A stretch of DNA of 64,000 nucleotides from the NCBI GenBank assembly GCA_037178975.1, contig JASJZH010000004.1:7130001-7194000 (forward strand). Reading direction: 5' to 3'. The notes under the pieces were generated by a model, which did not search any database, was not told the DNA's origin, and worked only from the letters and a program-made list of their open reading frames with translations. Positions within the stretch are counted from its first letter, which is position 1, and the number at the start of each line of letters is the position of its first letter. The stretch comes from Oscheius tipulae (lineage: Eukaryota; Nematoda; Chromadorea; Rhabditida; Rhabditidae). Shown one piece after another: positions 46,201 through 58,594 of this stretch. The translations under genes and the position numbers were made by a program.

Positions 46201-46888
46201 TGTTGATGACAAATTCTCCGTTGTCGAAAGTAGCAGTAGTCTGCATCTCTTGAGTATTGGATCCGTGACTCATTTCAGTCAGACAAAAACAACCGACAAT
46301 CTGAAAGAATTTGCTGACACCCTGGAATAGGTGTTACCTGGTTATTGTTGGCTTTGGCTAGGATATCGTCATGTCGTTTGGTTCCCATTGAGACGATGGC
46401 AGCGACAAAGACCTGAGCGTATAACTACTGTAGCAACTGGGACTTCTGACGGTAAGCGCAATTTTGAGCCAAAAGACTAATAAAACTCGTAAATTGTCTT
46501 ACATTAGCGTGGAGGGAAAGTCTAGCCGAAAGTCCTTGATCATAAATCTCGAGAATCTCCGACAGCGCTGAGAACTTGTCCAAATCGGAGTAGGGCTGAA
46601 ACAGTAAACCTCAATAACTTGTCCTACATCCTCGAACAGGTCCAGTTCGATGAGTCTCTTCCATCGCAAATGATTCAGTCGTCTAGCTTCATTTAGAGAG
46701 GGGACGGAGAAGTCCTTCTTGAACAGAGGGTCGTTCTCCAAAATGGCACAGATTTCGTTCTGTAGAACTTATTAGCTAAGAAAAGTTCAAAAAACCTTGT
46801 GTTCATACTTTGCTCCTTCCAAGAAATGCTTCATCCGTTCAGGGCAGAAGCTAGCCCGACGGCGATACTTATCCAACGGAGACGACAT
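43280..46888 (-). CDS. peroxisomal acyl-CoA oxidase
   Basis: Twelve exons join in frame to 655 residues, the usual ACOX length. The N-terminal half is 46796-46888, 46628-46759, 46503-46595, 46338-46412, 46159-46300 and 45930-46120. The C-terminal half is 44605-44735, 44466-44566, 43959-44423, 43797-43906, 43583-43754 and 43280-43542. FAD-domain motifs [14 protein letters not shown] and [11 protein letters not shown], then [18 protein letters not shown], lead across a 1194-bp intron into [28 protein letters not shown] and [11 protein letters not shown] (catalytic glutamate) follow. The end SKI is a plausible type-1 peroxisomal signal. The enzyme performs the first, H2O2-producing step of peroxisomal beta-oxidation; in nematodes ACOX paralogues shorten ascaroside side chains. 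The big intron begins with GC and hosts a gene on the other strand. Confidence 0.92.
44914..44920 (+). promoter_or_regulatory. TATA box of the nested Cys-rich gene
   Basis: TATAAAA begins 39 bases before the ATG at 44953, inside the acyl-CoA oxidase intron. It gives the nested gene its own promoter with a very short 5' UTR. Confidence 0.6.
44953..45875 (+). CDS. secreted Cys/Ser/Gln-rich repeat protein, nested in acyl-CoA oxidase intron
   Basis: Three exons join in frame: 44953-45027, 45090-45560 and 45600-45875, giving 273 residues. The signal peptide ([20 protein letters not shown]) and a short acidic stretch are followed by low-complexity repeats. Each unit has a QQ/IVVVQQ-like hydrophobic strand and clusters such as [27 protein letters not shown] and CSNQC. 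It ends [20 protein letters not shown]. About one residue in five is cysteine. Such proteins could form cross-linked cuticle or matrix material, or a prion-like Q/S-rich assembly; neither is shown. It has a TATA box and lies wholly in the 44736-45929 intron on the opposite strand. The second-exon start was set to keep the frame (AAG acceptor). Confidence 0.8.
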
Positions 46889-47298
46889 GGTGGGAAAATA
46901 CTGTAAAAGAGGATAAGGTGCTGACAAATCGATGAGAGGAAAGAAAGCGAGACTACATGCAAATGGAAAAAGATTCTTTATTGGCTGCTATCAGCGTGTG
47001 TTGTGGCGGCACAATCAATCCTATCGAAGACTACACACGGGTCGCTTGTTCCATGATCTTTGCTACTACATTGGGGTTGAACAGCGCTGTACCATACGAG
47101 GAAAAATATTTATTGGTAAAACCTTGGATATTCCCTCTGCCTCAACTGTTCCTTTTGACGGAAGAAGACAACATAAAGTTATCAACCCTCACATTTTCCC
47201 ACGGCGTTCGAAAGATAACTTGTTAACTATCCTTTCCCACATTGGTTCAGCTGATCTTCCCGTCCTTTCCCTAATGATATTATTGTTAAACACCATTT
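46889..47298. other. intergenic, no supported gene
   Basis: This is the 5' flank of the acyl-CoA oxidase. Nothing coding is recognised. Confidence 0.5.
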
Positions 47299-48434
47299 TT
47301 ATAGCATACACATAATGTCATTGGGGACATCACGAATTATGAAGAGGGGAATGATATATACAGAGAGAAGAGGAACTGATGCTGACCGTGGCAGAAAACG
47401 CCCTCTGTCAAATCCCCCCACTCTTTCCAGACTTTGACCCTGACCCTTGTGAATGGACATGGCGAAAGCGAGCTTGAGCGGGAACTTTCTCCGCTTCAGG
47501 CGAACTGGGAGACCTAAAATCTCAGTTCGAAACAAATAGGTAAGTTTTACCTTGATCGGAGTAAGAATCGTATCTATCAAGAATCACTTCTGTTCCCTTT
47601 CTTGGTTCCCTAATGTGAATGTATCGAAGGATCCTTTGTCCAAATCAGTCACTTGCAACCATGTTCAATTCCACAGTATTTCTTTGACGTTCAGATTCCT
47701 CAAGAGCAGCACAACGACTCCCATCTTCAGACGAAGTGTGTGTGGAGGCAAATTAGATGACTGCTGTTTGTTTAAAAACCCAATAGGGAAGAAGTTCTGG
47801 CCGTCTTCATTTGCATCGACAATATCCACACTATGGAACTCCTTCAGGTCTCCTAAAATAGTCAGTTATTTAACGATGAAAGGAAGAAGTCCCACCTTGC
47901 ATTCTGGTAAAAACAAACAAACGTTGATTAGACACAAACAAGGGATGTTCTCTTGCAGCTTCTCTCTTTCTCATCAATAAGTTTATAACACTGTTTGTTA
48001 ATCGAGAGTCTATGATTAATGTTGAGATTCACTCGATCGACATCCTTGTTCTTGGGACAGAAAATCGCTCGCTGAATGAGAAAGTTAGAATCATTGAAAG
48101 ATTCTTCAAATATCTCTTGATCTCCGGTGCTCAGAATCGCAGGAGGCAAAATTATCCTTCCCGTCTCATCTTGAGGTAGAGAGCCGTTTCTAACTTCAAG
48201 AAGGTTTTGCATCCACAGAATTTTGTCAGGCTGCATTCGCATGGTCCTTGTTAACTTGACCTGCTCGAATTGACGGAAAAGAGCAGAATTCATGAGAGAG
48301 ATGTTGGAAGCGTCCGACTTTCGAGGAATCGGCAAGACCTGAAGATGTGATGAGAGTGGTTTTGATTGTCCATCGAAAGGGAGAGTGTTGTTGTGACCGT
48401 TTAAGGACCTTGACCATAGACCCCAAAACTTCAT
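47299..48434 (-). pseudogene. Helitron/Pif1-type helicase remnant
   Basis: On the minus strand, pieces of the Pif1-like helicase domain of Helitron transposases occur in order but in several frames. They include VKLTRTMRMQ, QRAIFCPKNKDVDRVN, LPPHTLRLKMGVVVLLLRNL, LQVTDLDKG and FPLKLAFAMSIHKGQGQSL. The last is helicase motif V/VI with GQSL. Stop codons interrupt the frame between about 47570 and 47720, and the 5' part is frame-shifted near 48430. No Rep domain was found. It is a dead autonomous element, fitting the short Helitron-like repeats elsewhere in the window. Confidence 0.75.
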
Positions 48435-48573
48435 TTGGACTGTTGCCAGATGTCTTTAGGGCACGAATTTCGCAAGGAACCTACTCTCCCAGTCTCTCAA
48501 TAGTTCTGTTTATTCCTCCTGCTTTTCCTCAACATTATCGACGCCTAAATAGCTGACTCTCCGAAGAGATTCA

Positions 48574-48862
48574 ATGGTTTCAAGGAACACATTGAAGAGA
48601 AACAACAAAAAGGTGAGTAAGCGTTCTTCATCTCATCAGAAAATTCTTACCTTTTCAGAATTTCGAAATGGAAATGGGACGAATCCATGACGAGTCTCAG
48701 ATCCTTCACGTTCCCCATCCTCCGACCATCCCTCCGCCTCCGTCTCCCAGACCAGGAATCTCTCCATCCTTGTCGGCTTTTTTGAAAAGCAGATTTGAAA
48801 GTAAAAAGATTATGGAAGTATTTTGTCTACGTCAATCACAAGATAACAGAGAGCTGGGATAA
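48574..48862 (+). CDS. possible small proline-rich protein, 80 residues
   Basis: Two exons (48574-48612 and 48659-48862) join in frame across an intron with GTGAGT and TTTTCAG ends. The product has a basic start, MEMGRIHDESQILHVPH, a run of Pro/Ser (PTIPPPPSPRPG) and AFLKSRFESKK. There is no signal peptide or recognised domain. It may be a real small gene, or the first exons of something longer: a donor-like site occurs at about 48797. Confidence 0.4.
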
Positions 48863-49031
48863 GGCCCTCCTTACTATGGGCTCTGGCGCATCGTCTGTCA
48901 GACATATAGACACAGTCAGTTGTGATTCTGTAGAAAATTTATGACCATATGCCCCTAGGCTTTGGTATAGCGATGCTGGCAATCTATTGAAGCACTCGAA
49001 TAGCTTGAAGAAATTAACTGTTTTGTTCTTG

Positions 49032-52000
49032 CTAAACAGCAATTACGAGGAGTAAAAAGCTCATGAGAAGAGATAGAACAGACGAAGACTGGGTCGGTTT
49101 TGTAGTAGAAGCAGCTTTAGTGACAGCAGCGACAGTTGTGTTTGAAGTTTGAGGAGTAGAAGCAGTGCCTTTTGATGTGCTTAAAAGGATTTTTGTGACA
49201 GCAGCGACAGTTGTGTTTGAAGTTTGAGGAATAGAAGCAGTGCTTGTTGGTCTGCTTGAAAGGATTTTTGTGGCAGCGGCGACAGTTGTGTTTGAACTTA
49301 GAGGAGTAGAAGTAGTGCTTGTTGGTGTGCTTGAAAGGATTTTTGTGGCAGCGGCGACAGTTGTGTTTGAACTTAGAGGAGTAGAAGTAGTGCTTGTTGG
49401 TGTGCTTGAAAGGATTTTTGTGGCAGCGGCGACAGTTGTGTTTGAACTTAGAGGAGTAGAAGCAGTGCTTGTTGGTGTGCTTGAAAGGATTTTTGTATTG
49501 TAAATCATGTCTAACTTACGTGTCGTTTTTTGTTTGAATAAGGAAGGTGCGGATTTCCTGAGGATCTAGGGTCACAGGAGCGTTAGAACCATCTAAAAGT
49601 TGTGTTCAGTGAAGAATGCAACTCATGACTTGCTCCACTGAACATCAGTGCGGTCTCTGTTGGCTCCCAGCTTCAATTCCTTGATTCCGTTGACCTGGAT
49701 GGTCGAGAAGAGGTTCTGCAACGCAGTTCTACTTCTGATTTAAGTGTAACTTACAAAAATGTCCACAGACTGGGTCTTTCCTCCTTCCGATTTCTGCATA
49801 ATGTTCTCAAGTCGGACGAGAATGTGATTCGCATCCCAATGTTCTAGAGAGAGAAGATTGACACTGGGTGGAAGAGCCTGAGCCAGTCCGGAAAACTAAA
49901 ACTCGATTCTAGTTACAAAAGACACTACCTACCCATAAGTTATTGTTTTTGACAAAATCTGCCTGGTTGGTCAAGGGAGCAAACGCCAGCACTGGCTTAT
50001 TGAACTTTTGCACAGCGAACGGACGATGGATGTCGGCGGCTCCGGTCGTATTCGTTAGGAAAATATGGTGTGTTCCCTTCACAATAAGACCCTTTCCATC
50101 AACACCAGGCTCATCCAAGGGCTCACCCACACCGCGGTGATCATCCGAGAAAGTACGGCGATGGACCTAGGACTGGGTTAAAGAGAGAGAAAGGAGAATT
50201 ACCATGATTTCAATCATTCCAGTGCGAGAACTTCCACCCTCAGCTCGATCAGTAAGCACGGTCATCTGCCTGCTTGGGTCATTGATGAAAATCCGGTTGC
50301 TGATGGGATAGTAGTTTCCAGAGGTGGGTTCAGTGTCCTTGTAGGTAAAGGACGGGTACTCGTTGACTCTGGAAAAGACAACTTGTATGTCTACTTCCTC
50401 AACTCACTTTCGTCTCATCATCTGTCGTCCATTGGCGTCAGTAAAGAAGACATTGTCCGAGTTGATATCCGTGATATACCGGGTAACAACTTCCTTCGTG
50501 ATGGCTCTTTGAGGTCTAAAAGGAGCATAACATTTTGTTTTCAGGCCGGACTTACAGAACTTCCTTAGGGATTGGTCCGACAGTCCATTCGAACTCCACA
50601 GCGGGAGATCCAGTCCTTAGACGGACTGTTTGGTAGACCCAATCAGAGACGATTTGTCTGATCTCTTGACGCTGACTTCCCTAGGACCAGATTAATAAGA
50701 AAACAAACTGATTGAAATACCGTAACCTTCTCGATGACGACAGTATCGTCGATCTCATCCGGTATTTGCTTTACTGGTCGGAAGATGTAGGCTCCTGACG
50801 GTTGAGGATCGGGAGTTTCGATTCCACGATAGAAGAAGAACTGCTGGCGGAAAGAGTGTGTAGCTCCCGACGACTTTTCAGTGTACGAATTCAGGTATCC
50901 GTCATTGCCAAAGTTGAGAACGAGGAACTGAAAAAAAAAAACTAACAATTTAGAAGTGGTCAAACCTCGTTCTCAATAGATGTTCCGTTGACGGCTGGAT
51001 CTTCTTCATCCACGTAATCATCAACGTCTTCAGCTCTAAAATGTTCATTTCCGCATTCAATGACTAGAACCTACGCCTGGACAACAGAAGTATCCACAAG
51101 GTAAGTATTGTAGCCGAGAGCTGGAACAGTGACAGTGAAACTCAGCTCAAAGGGAGCAATGTTCAGAGTTCCATGGTCAGCGAGAGGAAGTTTGAATGTT
51201 TTGGAAATCTATTTTTTTTTCTACCTAATCATTGAAAGAAAGCCTACCTGGTAGTCCAGCTCATTTCCCATGTTGTCCGTAACATTGGCTTGGTTCTGAT
51301 AGAAGGGAATAGTGATCACAGTGATGATATTCTGTCCAGAGGGGTTGAAGACAGTCACGGCAAAGTTTTCAACGTTTCTGAAGATTTGCTTTCTCTTTTC
51401 TACCAAAAGTTCTCACTTGATAACAGTACAGACAGTCTCATTGATGGTGTGACACATAGTGTGGTCTGGGGCCGGGAACTTCTCATCTTGTGTCATTTTA
51501 CTGGCCAAGAAGGCATTGACGACGGAGTCGGAGGCCTTGAAGCCGACATCCAGGTGTTTGTAGTAGTCGTAGCTGACCGCCTGCTTGGCTGTGCCACTGA
51601 ACTTGTATACCTTTGGGCGAAAAAGAAAAACTAACGTGACGGCATCGTGATGTTGACAGAGAGCAGACGCTCTGGTCATGGTATCGACATTGTCATCGGT
51701 ACTCTTGTCCAAGTTGCCCAAGGCATCCAGCCTCTTAGCTAGCTGTAGAAGAGAGCTCGCCTCGCGGATCATTCCTTTGAAGGTGGGTCTGCTAGTGAAG
51801 TAACCGGTCCAGAAGGAAACTGGTGTATCTGCGTATCTGAACTTGGTATTTTTCTGCTTCATACTCTCTCTCACGGGAAGAAATCGTCAGTCTTCGTGGT
51901 CCACTGAACGTTCGACTGTTGCAGACCTTTGACATAGCAAGAAGGCGTCGAGTAGAAGACAGTGACATTGTTATTGGGGTCACCATTGATTGCTTGAATA

Positions 52001-53390
52001 AGTCGGTCGAGATTCCGAAATACTTCATTGGCATTAGCGTAGTGAAAGTCGCTGCCCATTGTCAACAAAATATGATTTGTAGCTTGATGTTTACTCTGTA
52101 AGCCGTTTGATAAAGAGACTATCTGGTCAAAGTCTACCTGCTCGGTAACATGATCTAAGAACGCCTCGACCTTCTTGTCCAAATTGTATCCTTCAAGATT
52201 CGGATTGTCCATGATCGGATCATCCCGGCATCTCAAATCGAAACAGAATCCTTCGGGAGGATTGTAGTTGTCTTGATAGAAAGCTCCAGTTAGAAGGTTC
52301 GAAGCTGAATTTATTTGCGAACTAAAGCAGAACAAATGTGTACCGTAGTCATCGGATCCACTCCAGTTGAATTCCAAAGTCTTGTTGGCTAGACGTTGCT
52401 TCTTGTCAAGATAGTGGATTCGGGCGAAGAAGAGAGCCTTGTAACCGATCTGAGGGACAGTTCTGTCAGTTCCAAAAAACGGCAAACCTGGGAGAACAAG
52501 TTGGCCATCTCTCTGCTGTGACCGAAAGGGTCAATCTGCCACGCAACCTGAGCCTTTCCACAATCTCCGAAAAACTGCTGGAGCTTCTTCAGGCCGTAGG
52601 TCATCTGATCAATTGTATCTACATAATGTTCGGCAGCTTCATCATTTTGGGTCCAGCCACCACCGATCCATTCTACCTGGCCTGAAATACGCATTTTACA
52701 CATGTGAGACCCTCCGATACCATTCATGACCAACTTCACCAATCGCTGCTGATCAGCTGGTGTATTCGTGATCCACCATCTGTAGAAGAAGCCGGTCTCG
52801 GCGAAGGAGAACCTACGGTCAGGGCTCTTTTCCAACTCTGCAATGACAGTGTCGTAGATGTATTGAACTCCAATGTCCACAATGTCTTGTTTCGCTGAAA
52901 GAAGTTCACTTTGGGCCCATTGATCTCATATCAAAAATGTTGCCTTGTCCAGCACGAACTAGTATCTTATCTTCCTTTTTTAGTTACACTGCTAATAACT
53001 ACGATAGATTTAGTGTCACACCGTAGTTTTGCTGATTTTTGATGGGATAGTTGAAACAGATCTTTGATGATACTCTGACCGAAAAGAGTTGCCAGCTTGT
53101 TGCAAAAGTTTGTCGACATCTAGTCACAAGCAGTTGGAAAAGACTTTCAAGTTTGGAACATTTGGTGCAAACTCACATCCCCAGAAGTACTGATCAACAG
53201 TTTTCAGCCAACCCATGTCGTCGTGGGTGTGGGTCACAAGATGAACGTTGAGAACATTGGGGTCGGAGGACCATTGGTTACAGTTCTAAGAACGGAAACT
53301 TTGGATGAAAAATATAGATCTCACATTCCAACTGCAGTCCTGAAGGGACAAGTGGACGAGAATCGACAAGGATAACACTACCGTCCGCAT
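49032..53390 (-). CDS. lysosomal-type alpha-mannosidase (glycoside hydrolase family 38)
   Basis: Starting at 53390 (signal peptide [17 protein letters not shown]), many short exons spell the GH38 enzyme: [19 protein letters not shown], then after a 282-bp intron [27 protein letters not shown] and [13 protein letters not shown] with the nucleophile aspartate. [46 protein letters not shown] and the C-terminal [17 protein letters not shown] follow. The enzyme trims alpha-mannose from glycoproteins in lysosomes. The enzyme-like part ends with TAA at about 49523. However, that site reads ACGTAAGTT, a strong donor, and splicing to the tandem Ser/Thr repeats at about 49482 stays in frame. The frame would end at 49032 with a hydrophobic tail. 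The coordinates given include this tail; without it the low end would be near 49521. Confidence 0.88.
49117..49495 (-). repeat. five tandem 75-bp repeats encoding mucin-like Ser/Thr units
   Basis: Each 75-bp unit encodes 25 residues such as [11 protein letters not shown] followed by [13 protein letters not shown], with an N-glycosylation site (NTT). The three units nearest the mannosidase are almost identical, and the distal two are diverged. After them comes TTKPTQSSS and a hydrophobic end ([14 protein letters not shown]), like a GPI-anchor signal. Confidence 0.8.
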
Positions 53391-54074
53391 GGCTGCCAGT
53401 GAGCTACCGATTGACTAATCCATTTGAAGATAGCAACTAATTTAATTCTGATAACGGTAGGCTTAGGTGCCACGACTACACGAAGCGGAGAACTTTGACG
53501 TAAACATTTTGGTGTTGAAAAAAAGGAAAGTATTATGAAAGTGTTTGAGCTCTACCTGGCTTTTGAAAATGAATGATCGCATTAACAGCCCAGGAATACA
53601 ATCGTCTGCTCAGTATATTTCTTTTGACTGCTACGACTGATCAGGCGATTTTTGCTTCCCAGGGGTGCATTGGCATTTTACAATATCGTTTCTGCAACAG
53701 TTCGGATTCTTTCCAAATTTCTATTTATTCTTCAGTAACTTCTAGCTCGCCCAACTTTCTCCCTAATTGGGAACCTGTTTGAAAGTTGTATCTCATCGTA
53801 AAAAAAAAGATGCAGTTCTTTTTTCTGTTTCTTGTTTTCTCGTTGAATTGACCTACTGCCCCCTAATAACCGGGCGCGTTGTTTACGCCAAACCGAGTAA
53901 TAGCAACCTGCCGCTTTTAAACTCACTTATATTGAAGCTTTAACTTCCTTTGGCTTTTATGATCACCAAATCGATGAATCCACTCTCAATAATACTGTAT
54001 CCCCCAGATAGATCATTTCACACGCCAGTACTTTCAATTTGTGAGCTTGAAAACAATGACGCTGTGACTTACAG
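53391..54074. promoter_or_regulatory. divergent intergenic region
   Basis: This separates the mannosidase (-) from phosphorylase kinase beta (+). The base sequence TTACAG directly before the ATG at 54075 looks like a trans-splice acceptor. Nothing coding is seen. Confidence 0.5.
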
Positions 54075-57000
54075 ATGTCCCGTCGCAAAATACCGGGGTT
54101 TCCTTCTGCCGGCGGTGGAAATCAGAGACTTCGTCGTCTAACGCAGGCATACTTAACTCCGTTCAAAGATGAAACCGAGCAGTCGAAACACACTTCAAAG
54201 ATCGACGAGGTCTATGCTATCGGTAGTTTTAATTTCTTCAGCTCAGTGTGTTCAATTTCTAGCCCAGCAACTCATAATGAGGCATCAGTCCGTAACCAGT
54301 GGTCTATTTCCTCGATACTCGAAAGAGTCAACCGTCGGATATGTTAAGGATTCAATATATTCCGCTCTGGCATGTTGGGCTTGTAGTCTAGCTTACAAGT
54401 GAGTCAACCTCATTGGTTTTTCAAGGCTCTTGTTCAGGAGAATGGATGACGAGAGAGGACGACAGACAGAGCTGCGACAATCCGCCGTCAAGACAATGAG
54501 AGGAATTCTCTTTTCTTGGATGCAGCAGGCTGAAAATGTAAGTCAGTTACAGCTGTTTGTGAATGAAAATTTCAGTTGGACCTGTTCAAAACCCACAACA
54601 GTGGCGAGTATGCTCTCCATGCCAGATTTGACCTCCAAACGGGGATGAGCCTGCCCACCCCGGAACAGTACGGACACCTTCAGATGGATCTGATGGCTTT
54701 GTACATTCTTGTTCTGGTCAACATGGTCGCGGGAGGAACCAGAGTGAGTTATTTCATTAATCTATTGCAGTATCCTCAGGTAATCTACACCCACCATGAG
54801 GTCAGCTTTATCCAAAACCTCGTATTCTACATCGAAAGAACGTATCGAACTCCTGATTTCGGAATGTGGGAGAGGGGAACCAGGTACAACAACGGGAAGA
54901 TGGAATTGCATGCCAGTAGTCTGGGCATGGTCAAGGTATTCGATTCTTTAAATTACGTTGAACCGGAAAGTTCAGGCCGCTCTTGAAGCTATCAACGGCT
55001 TCAATGTTTTTGGAAGTTCTGGTGGAAGCTCTTCTGTAATCTACGTGGACATCGACGGTCACAACAGAAACAGAACCACATTCGAGACCATTTTACCAAG
55101 GGAAAGCAATTCTAAAGTTGGTTTGTCAATGACTGCTTCCAATACCACAATTTAGAACACTGACTCTTCTCTTCTGATGACAGTTGGCTGGCCCGCTTTT
55201 GCCACCCATGACGAGTCTCTTTTTCAAAAGACCGTCAAGAAGTGTGTTAGGAGGCTGGAAGGACGCTACGGAATTAGAAGGTGAGTACAGAAACCTCAGC
55301 ATCAAAAAGTTGCCTCAGATTTTTGAGAGACGGGTACAGGACAGAACTCGAAGACAACACAAGGATGTTCTACGAAGAGCACGAGACCTCCAGATTTGAT
55401 GGAATCGAATGTCAATTTCCCGTCTTTTTTGCCTACATCTACTTGACTGGTAGGATATGATATTTTGTTTTTGAACCTGTTTTGCAGCCCAGATGCGTGG
55501 AGAACAAGCTCTAGCTGATGAGTACTGGACCAAACTGCAGACTCTTCTTGTCCACGATGAAGGTATTTTGTTCTCTTGATATCGATACGATCATGTTCAG
55601 ACGTCCCAGGCGGGTTCGTGATGCCTGAGTGCTATTGCGTGGATGAAATCTACATGAACAGAGAGAGAAAGCAGCCCAATTTAACCGAATTCTATCCTCT
55701 CTGTCATAATGATTTTGGTCATCATTTATGGAGCAACTCTGTCTTCTTGATCGCCAAGCTTATCCGTAATTTTTCGTTTTGAAGTAGTCAGACAAACAAT
55801 GCTTCAGGCGAAGGTTTGATAACCCAGAACGATCTGGACCCCATCAATAGACGTCTGCCGGCCAGTCAGAGACCCAAATCTTTCAACAGGCACTCTGCTT
55901 TCCAGGTACGGTTGCCATTTTATCTCTTAAAAACTGTTACAGGGCTCTATGGAAGGCAATCCTGTCGTCCAAATTGCCTTGATCGCCGAGTCGACGCGTC
56001 TGCAAATGATGCTCTCGACTTATGGTATTTCTTCGCAAACACCGCATGAAGTTGAGCCCATCCAGATCTGGCCCAGTTGGAGAATGGTCAAGGCTGGTCC
56101 CTGTTCAGCTTTTGTTTCAAACTTCAACCCTAGGTGTTCGAAAATCTCGGAAAAGACGAGAAGCTCGGCTTGAATGGTCGTCCATTGCGACCGTTCGGCC
56201 CCCTGAGCACATCAAAAGTGTTCCGAGTCTTCGGCGACACGGTCCTCTGCTACCCACTTCTCTTCGAAGTCAAAGACTTTTACATCAGCTCTGATCCGCC
56301 GGTCCTTATCGACGATATAAAACGTGACATTGAGTTCGTGTCCAGACGCTGGAAGTTGGCTGGTCGACCCACAATGTGTCTCGTCCTGAGAGAAGAGAAC
56401 TTGGCCGGAGAATACTTTGACCACGTTTTGGATCTCCTGGTTCAACTGAAAAACGGACATGTCAACGGTGTACGGGTGAGAATGGGTCGAGTTCATGTAA
56501 ATTTGCCTGGTAATTGTGAAAAACGGATCAATTGTAGCAACTACTCAATACGAGTTGCATCGAACACGTTGACTTCTGCGGCAGTGACGACGTCTCCTTC
56601 GATGTTGAACCCTTGGAAGAGACAGATGGAAACCAAGCAATACTGTCGAGACTCAGTTTGAAAGAAACTGCAGATGACGAGTTCACGAAAATGGAAGAGA
56701 TCAACTGCAAAACTGAACATGAGCTGTTTGAAATCTGTTCAAAGGACGAAGTTGATAGGCCTCGACAGCTAGCCTTTGCTTTGACTACTCTTTGGATTAG
56801 AGTCTCGCCCGAAATGGTCATTCATGGACGTAAGTAATACCTCTTTTCTGAAACAAACCTGTTCAGAAACTATCCGAGAGCGTCTAGAGAAGTTGTACCG
56901 TCGAGCATGCCAGCTCCGTCTCTGGTGGATTGTCCGCTTCTGCGCTGGAGTCCTAGGCAAGACCATCAACAGTCTCTCACCGGCAATCACGAACATGCTT

Positions 57001-58229
57001 GTCAGAGGAAAACAGGTAGTTACGCTTCTTGTGTCTTCAAATTATCTCTAAGGTAACGGTCGGCGTTCGAGGAACTTCAGAAGAGTGCATTAGTCGTCCC
57101 CTGGCTCCTTCCGATCTGTCGAAGTTGGTCTTCAACTGCTGCTCTTCCAAGGATCCTCAAGTTGCCGTCATGCAACAGGAATTGATCATTGCTTGTTCCG
57201 ATCTGATGACCCATAATCCTGCAGCCTTCGACGGAGTCCTGACTATCAGACTAGCTTGGCTGATGGAAGCCATCGATCTCCTGCTGGAGTTTTTGAAAGA
57301 GGTTCGACCAAGGAGACAGAGTTTCAACAAGAAAATCCTATCAGGTTAGCTTTACGGTTTCCTTCCCACAGTCAAGTTTTTCAGAGTCAAAGAAGACAAG
57401 CATCTATGATCTGTCTCCTACGGCCGTGAAAGAGGCAGTCAGCACTCTGATGACCTGTCAGAACTGGCAGCTACTGTGAGTTTTCTACCTAGATTCTTTT
57501 ATGACAAAATTCAGAAGCCCACTCCAGACCAGAAAGCTGAACGGAGCTTTGAATAGAATGCCGATGCACTTCTACAACAGAGTCTGGTCGATTTTAGAGA
57601 GGACCCAGGCTGGAATTGTCATCGCAGAACAGTTTTTGCCACAGGTACACCCCTTTTTGATATTTACTGTAAAGTTAGCTTTTCAGCAACCAACTTTGAG
57701 CGATATGACCGAGTTCGAGCTGACCTTCTCCTACAAAATCGAAGAGTTCTTAAGCAAGATCACCACTCCGGAATACCGTCAACTTACCATCGAGGTAATT
57801 TTTGTCCAGCACATTTTATATTGTTTCAGCTTCTCTGTATCATTGCTACGATAGTAGAGAGGAATCCGGAAATCAGTTTCGGAGCAATGAAGATCGACTG
57901 TGATATGGTAGGATTCAATACTGCTTATGCAATTTTCCTTTTCAGCTGATCAAAAAAGCATTCGATGTCTTCTGTGAGGCCGAAAAGGTCGAGAATCGCA
58001 AAGATATGACTCCGTTCTACCAGCTGGAAGACTTAGCCATGAAAACCTCGACTGCCACCTATCTGACTAAGGTAAGCCTTTGCCAAATTTGAAAAATAGA
58101 AAGTTACAGGTCACGATTGAGTTCATTCTGTCAGGAAGACACTTCTCCCAAGTTATTGACATTTTTGGTACTGCTCCCAGATCCCCTCAGAAGGAAATTG
58201 TGGAGAAGAACGACTGTAAACTTCAATAG
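54075..58229 (+). CDS. phosphorylase b kinase regulatory subunit beta
   Basis: About twenty short exons can be joined. The glucoamylase-like N-terminal part has [46 protein letters not shown] and [17 protein letters not shown]. It continues with [27 protein letters not shown] and [13 protein letters not shown]. Later segments are EDNTRMF-like acidic blocks, [115 protein letters not shown]-like text and [15 protein letters not shown]. The GHNRNR and GLNGRP segments match the beta rather than alpha subunit. The protein holds the kinase complex that activates glycogen phosphorylase. The N-terminus carries a phosphorylatable basic start. The stop is at 58229. Confidence 0.9.
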
Positions 58230-58594
58230 TTCTATATCCAATTATAGATTTTTGCCTTTTCCCTGTTAGAAAATTGCTCAATTTGTACAGGTCTAGCCAC
58301 TGCCATAGTCTTTTGTAAAGTCAGTTTTTCTTGCCATTTTTCGAGAGATTCAGAAGCCATAATAAAGTTTTCTTGAAAACAATTCAGTCAAACCTACCAA
58401 AGTTTGCTCAGCAGAAGCTAGCATCTGCTCGCTGTTTACAGAAATCCGCGCGTGTTTTTCCCGCTACTGCCAAGTCGCTTTTTAAACTCGAGTCTAAAGT
58501 ACGTCCTTGCTTTTGATTTGAACTTTATCGATTTTGAGCGAAAAGTTCTCTTCATTAATCAGTTGATTTCAGGGTGATCTGGTGAGCAGTATCA
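58230..58594. other. spacer between PHK-beta and thiolase
   Basis: This 365-bp spacer holds a short open frame at 58331-58516 rich in Ala/Lys/Arg (LASARCLQKSARVF), reminiscent of a mitochondrial presequence. It does not splice in frame to the thiolase ATG. ATTTCAG at about 58567-58573 could be a trans-splice acceptor for the thiolase. The same-strand order allows an operon, but the gap is longer than typical. Confidence 0.4.

Noticed and set aside
49117-49495. CRISPR-like array
   Set aside because: The direct repeats are contiguous 75-bp coding units without spacers, in a eukaryotic gene.
49240-49503. Plus-strand Val-rich repeat frame
   Set aside because: It is the antisense of the Ser/Thr tandem repeats, with no start context or domain.
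58331-58516. Presequence-like frame as thiolase N-terminus
   Set aside because: Splicing it to the thiolase exon would put it in the wrong frame; the ATG at 58595 begins like other ACAA2 enzymes.
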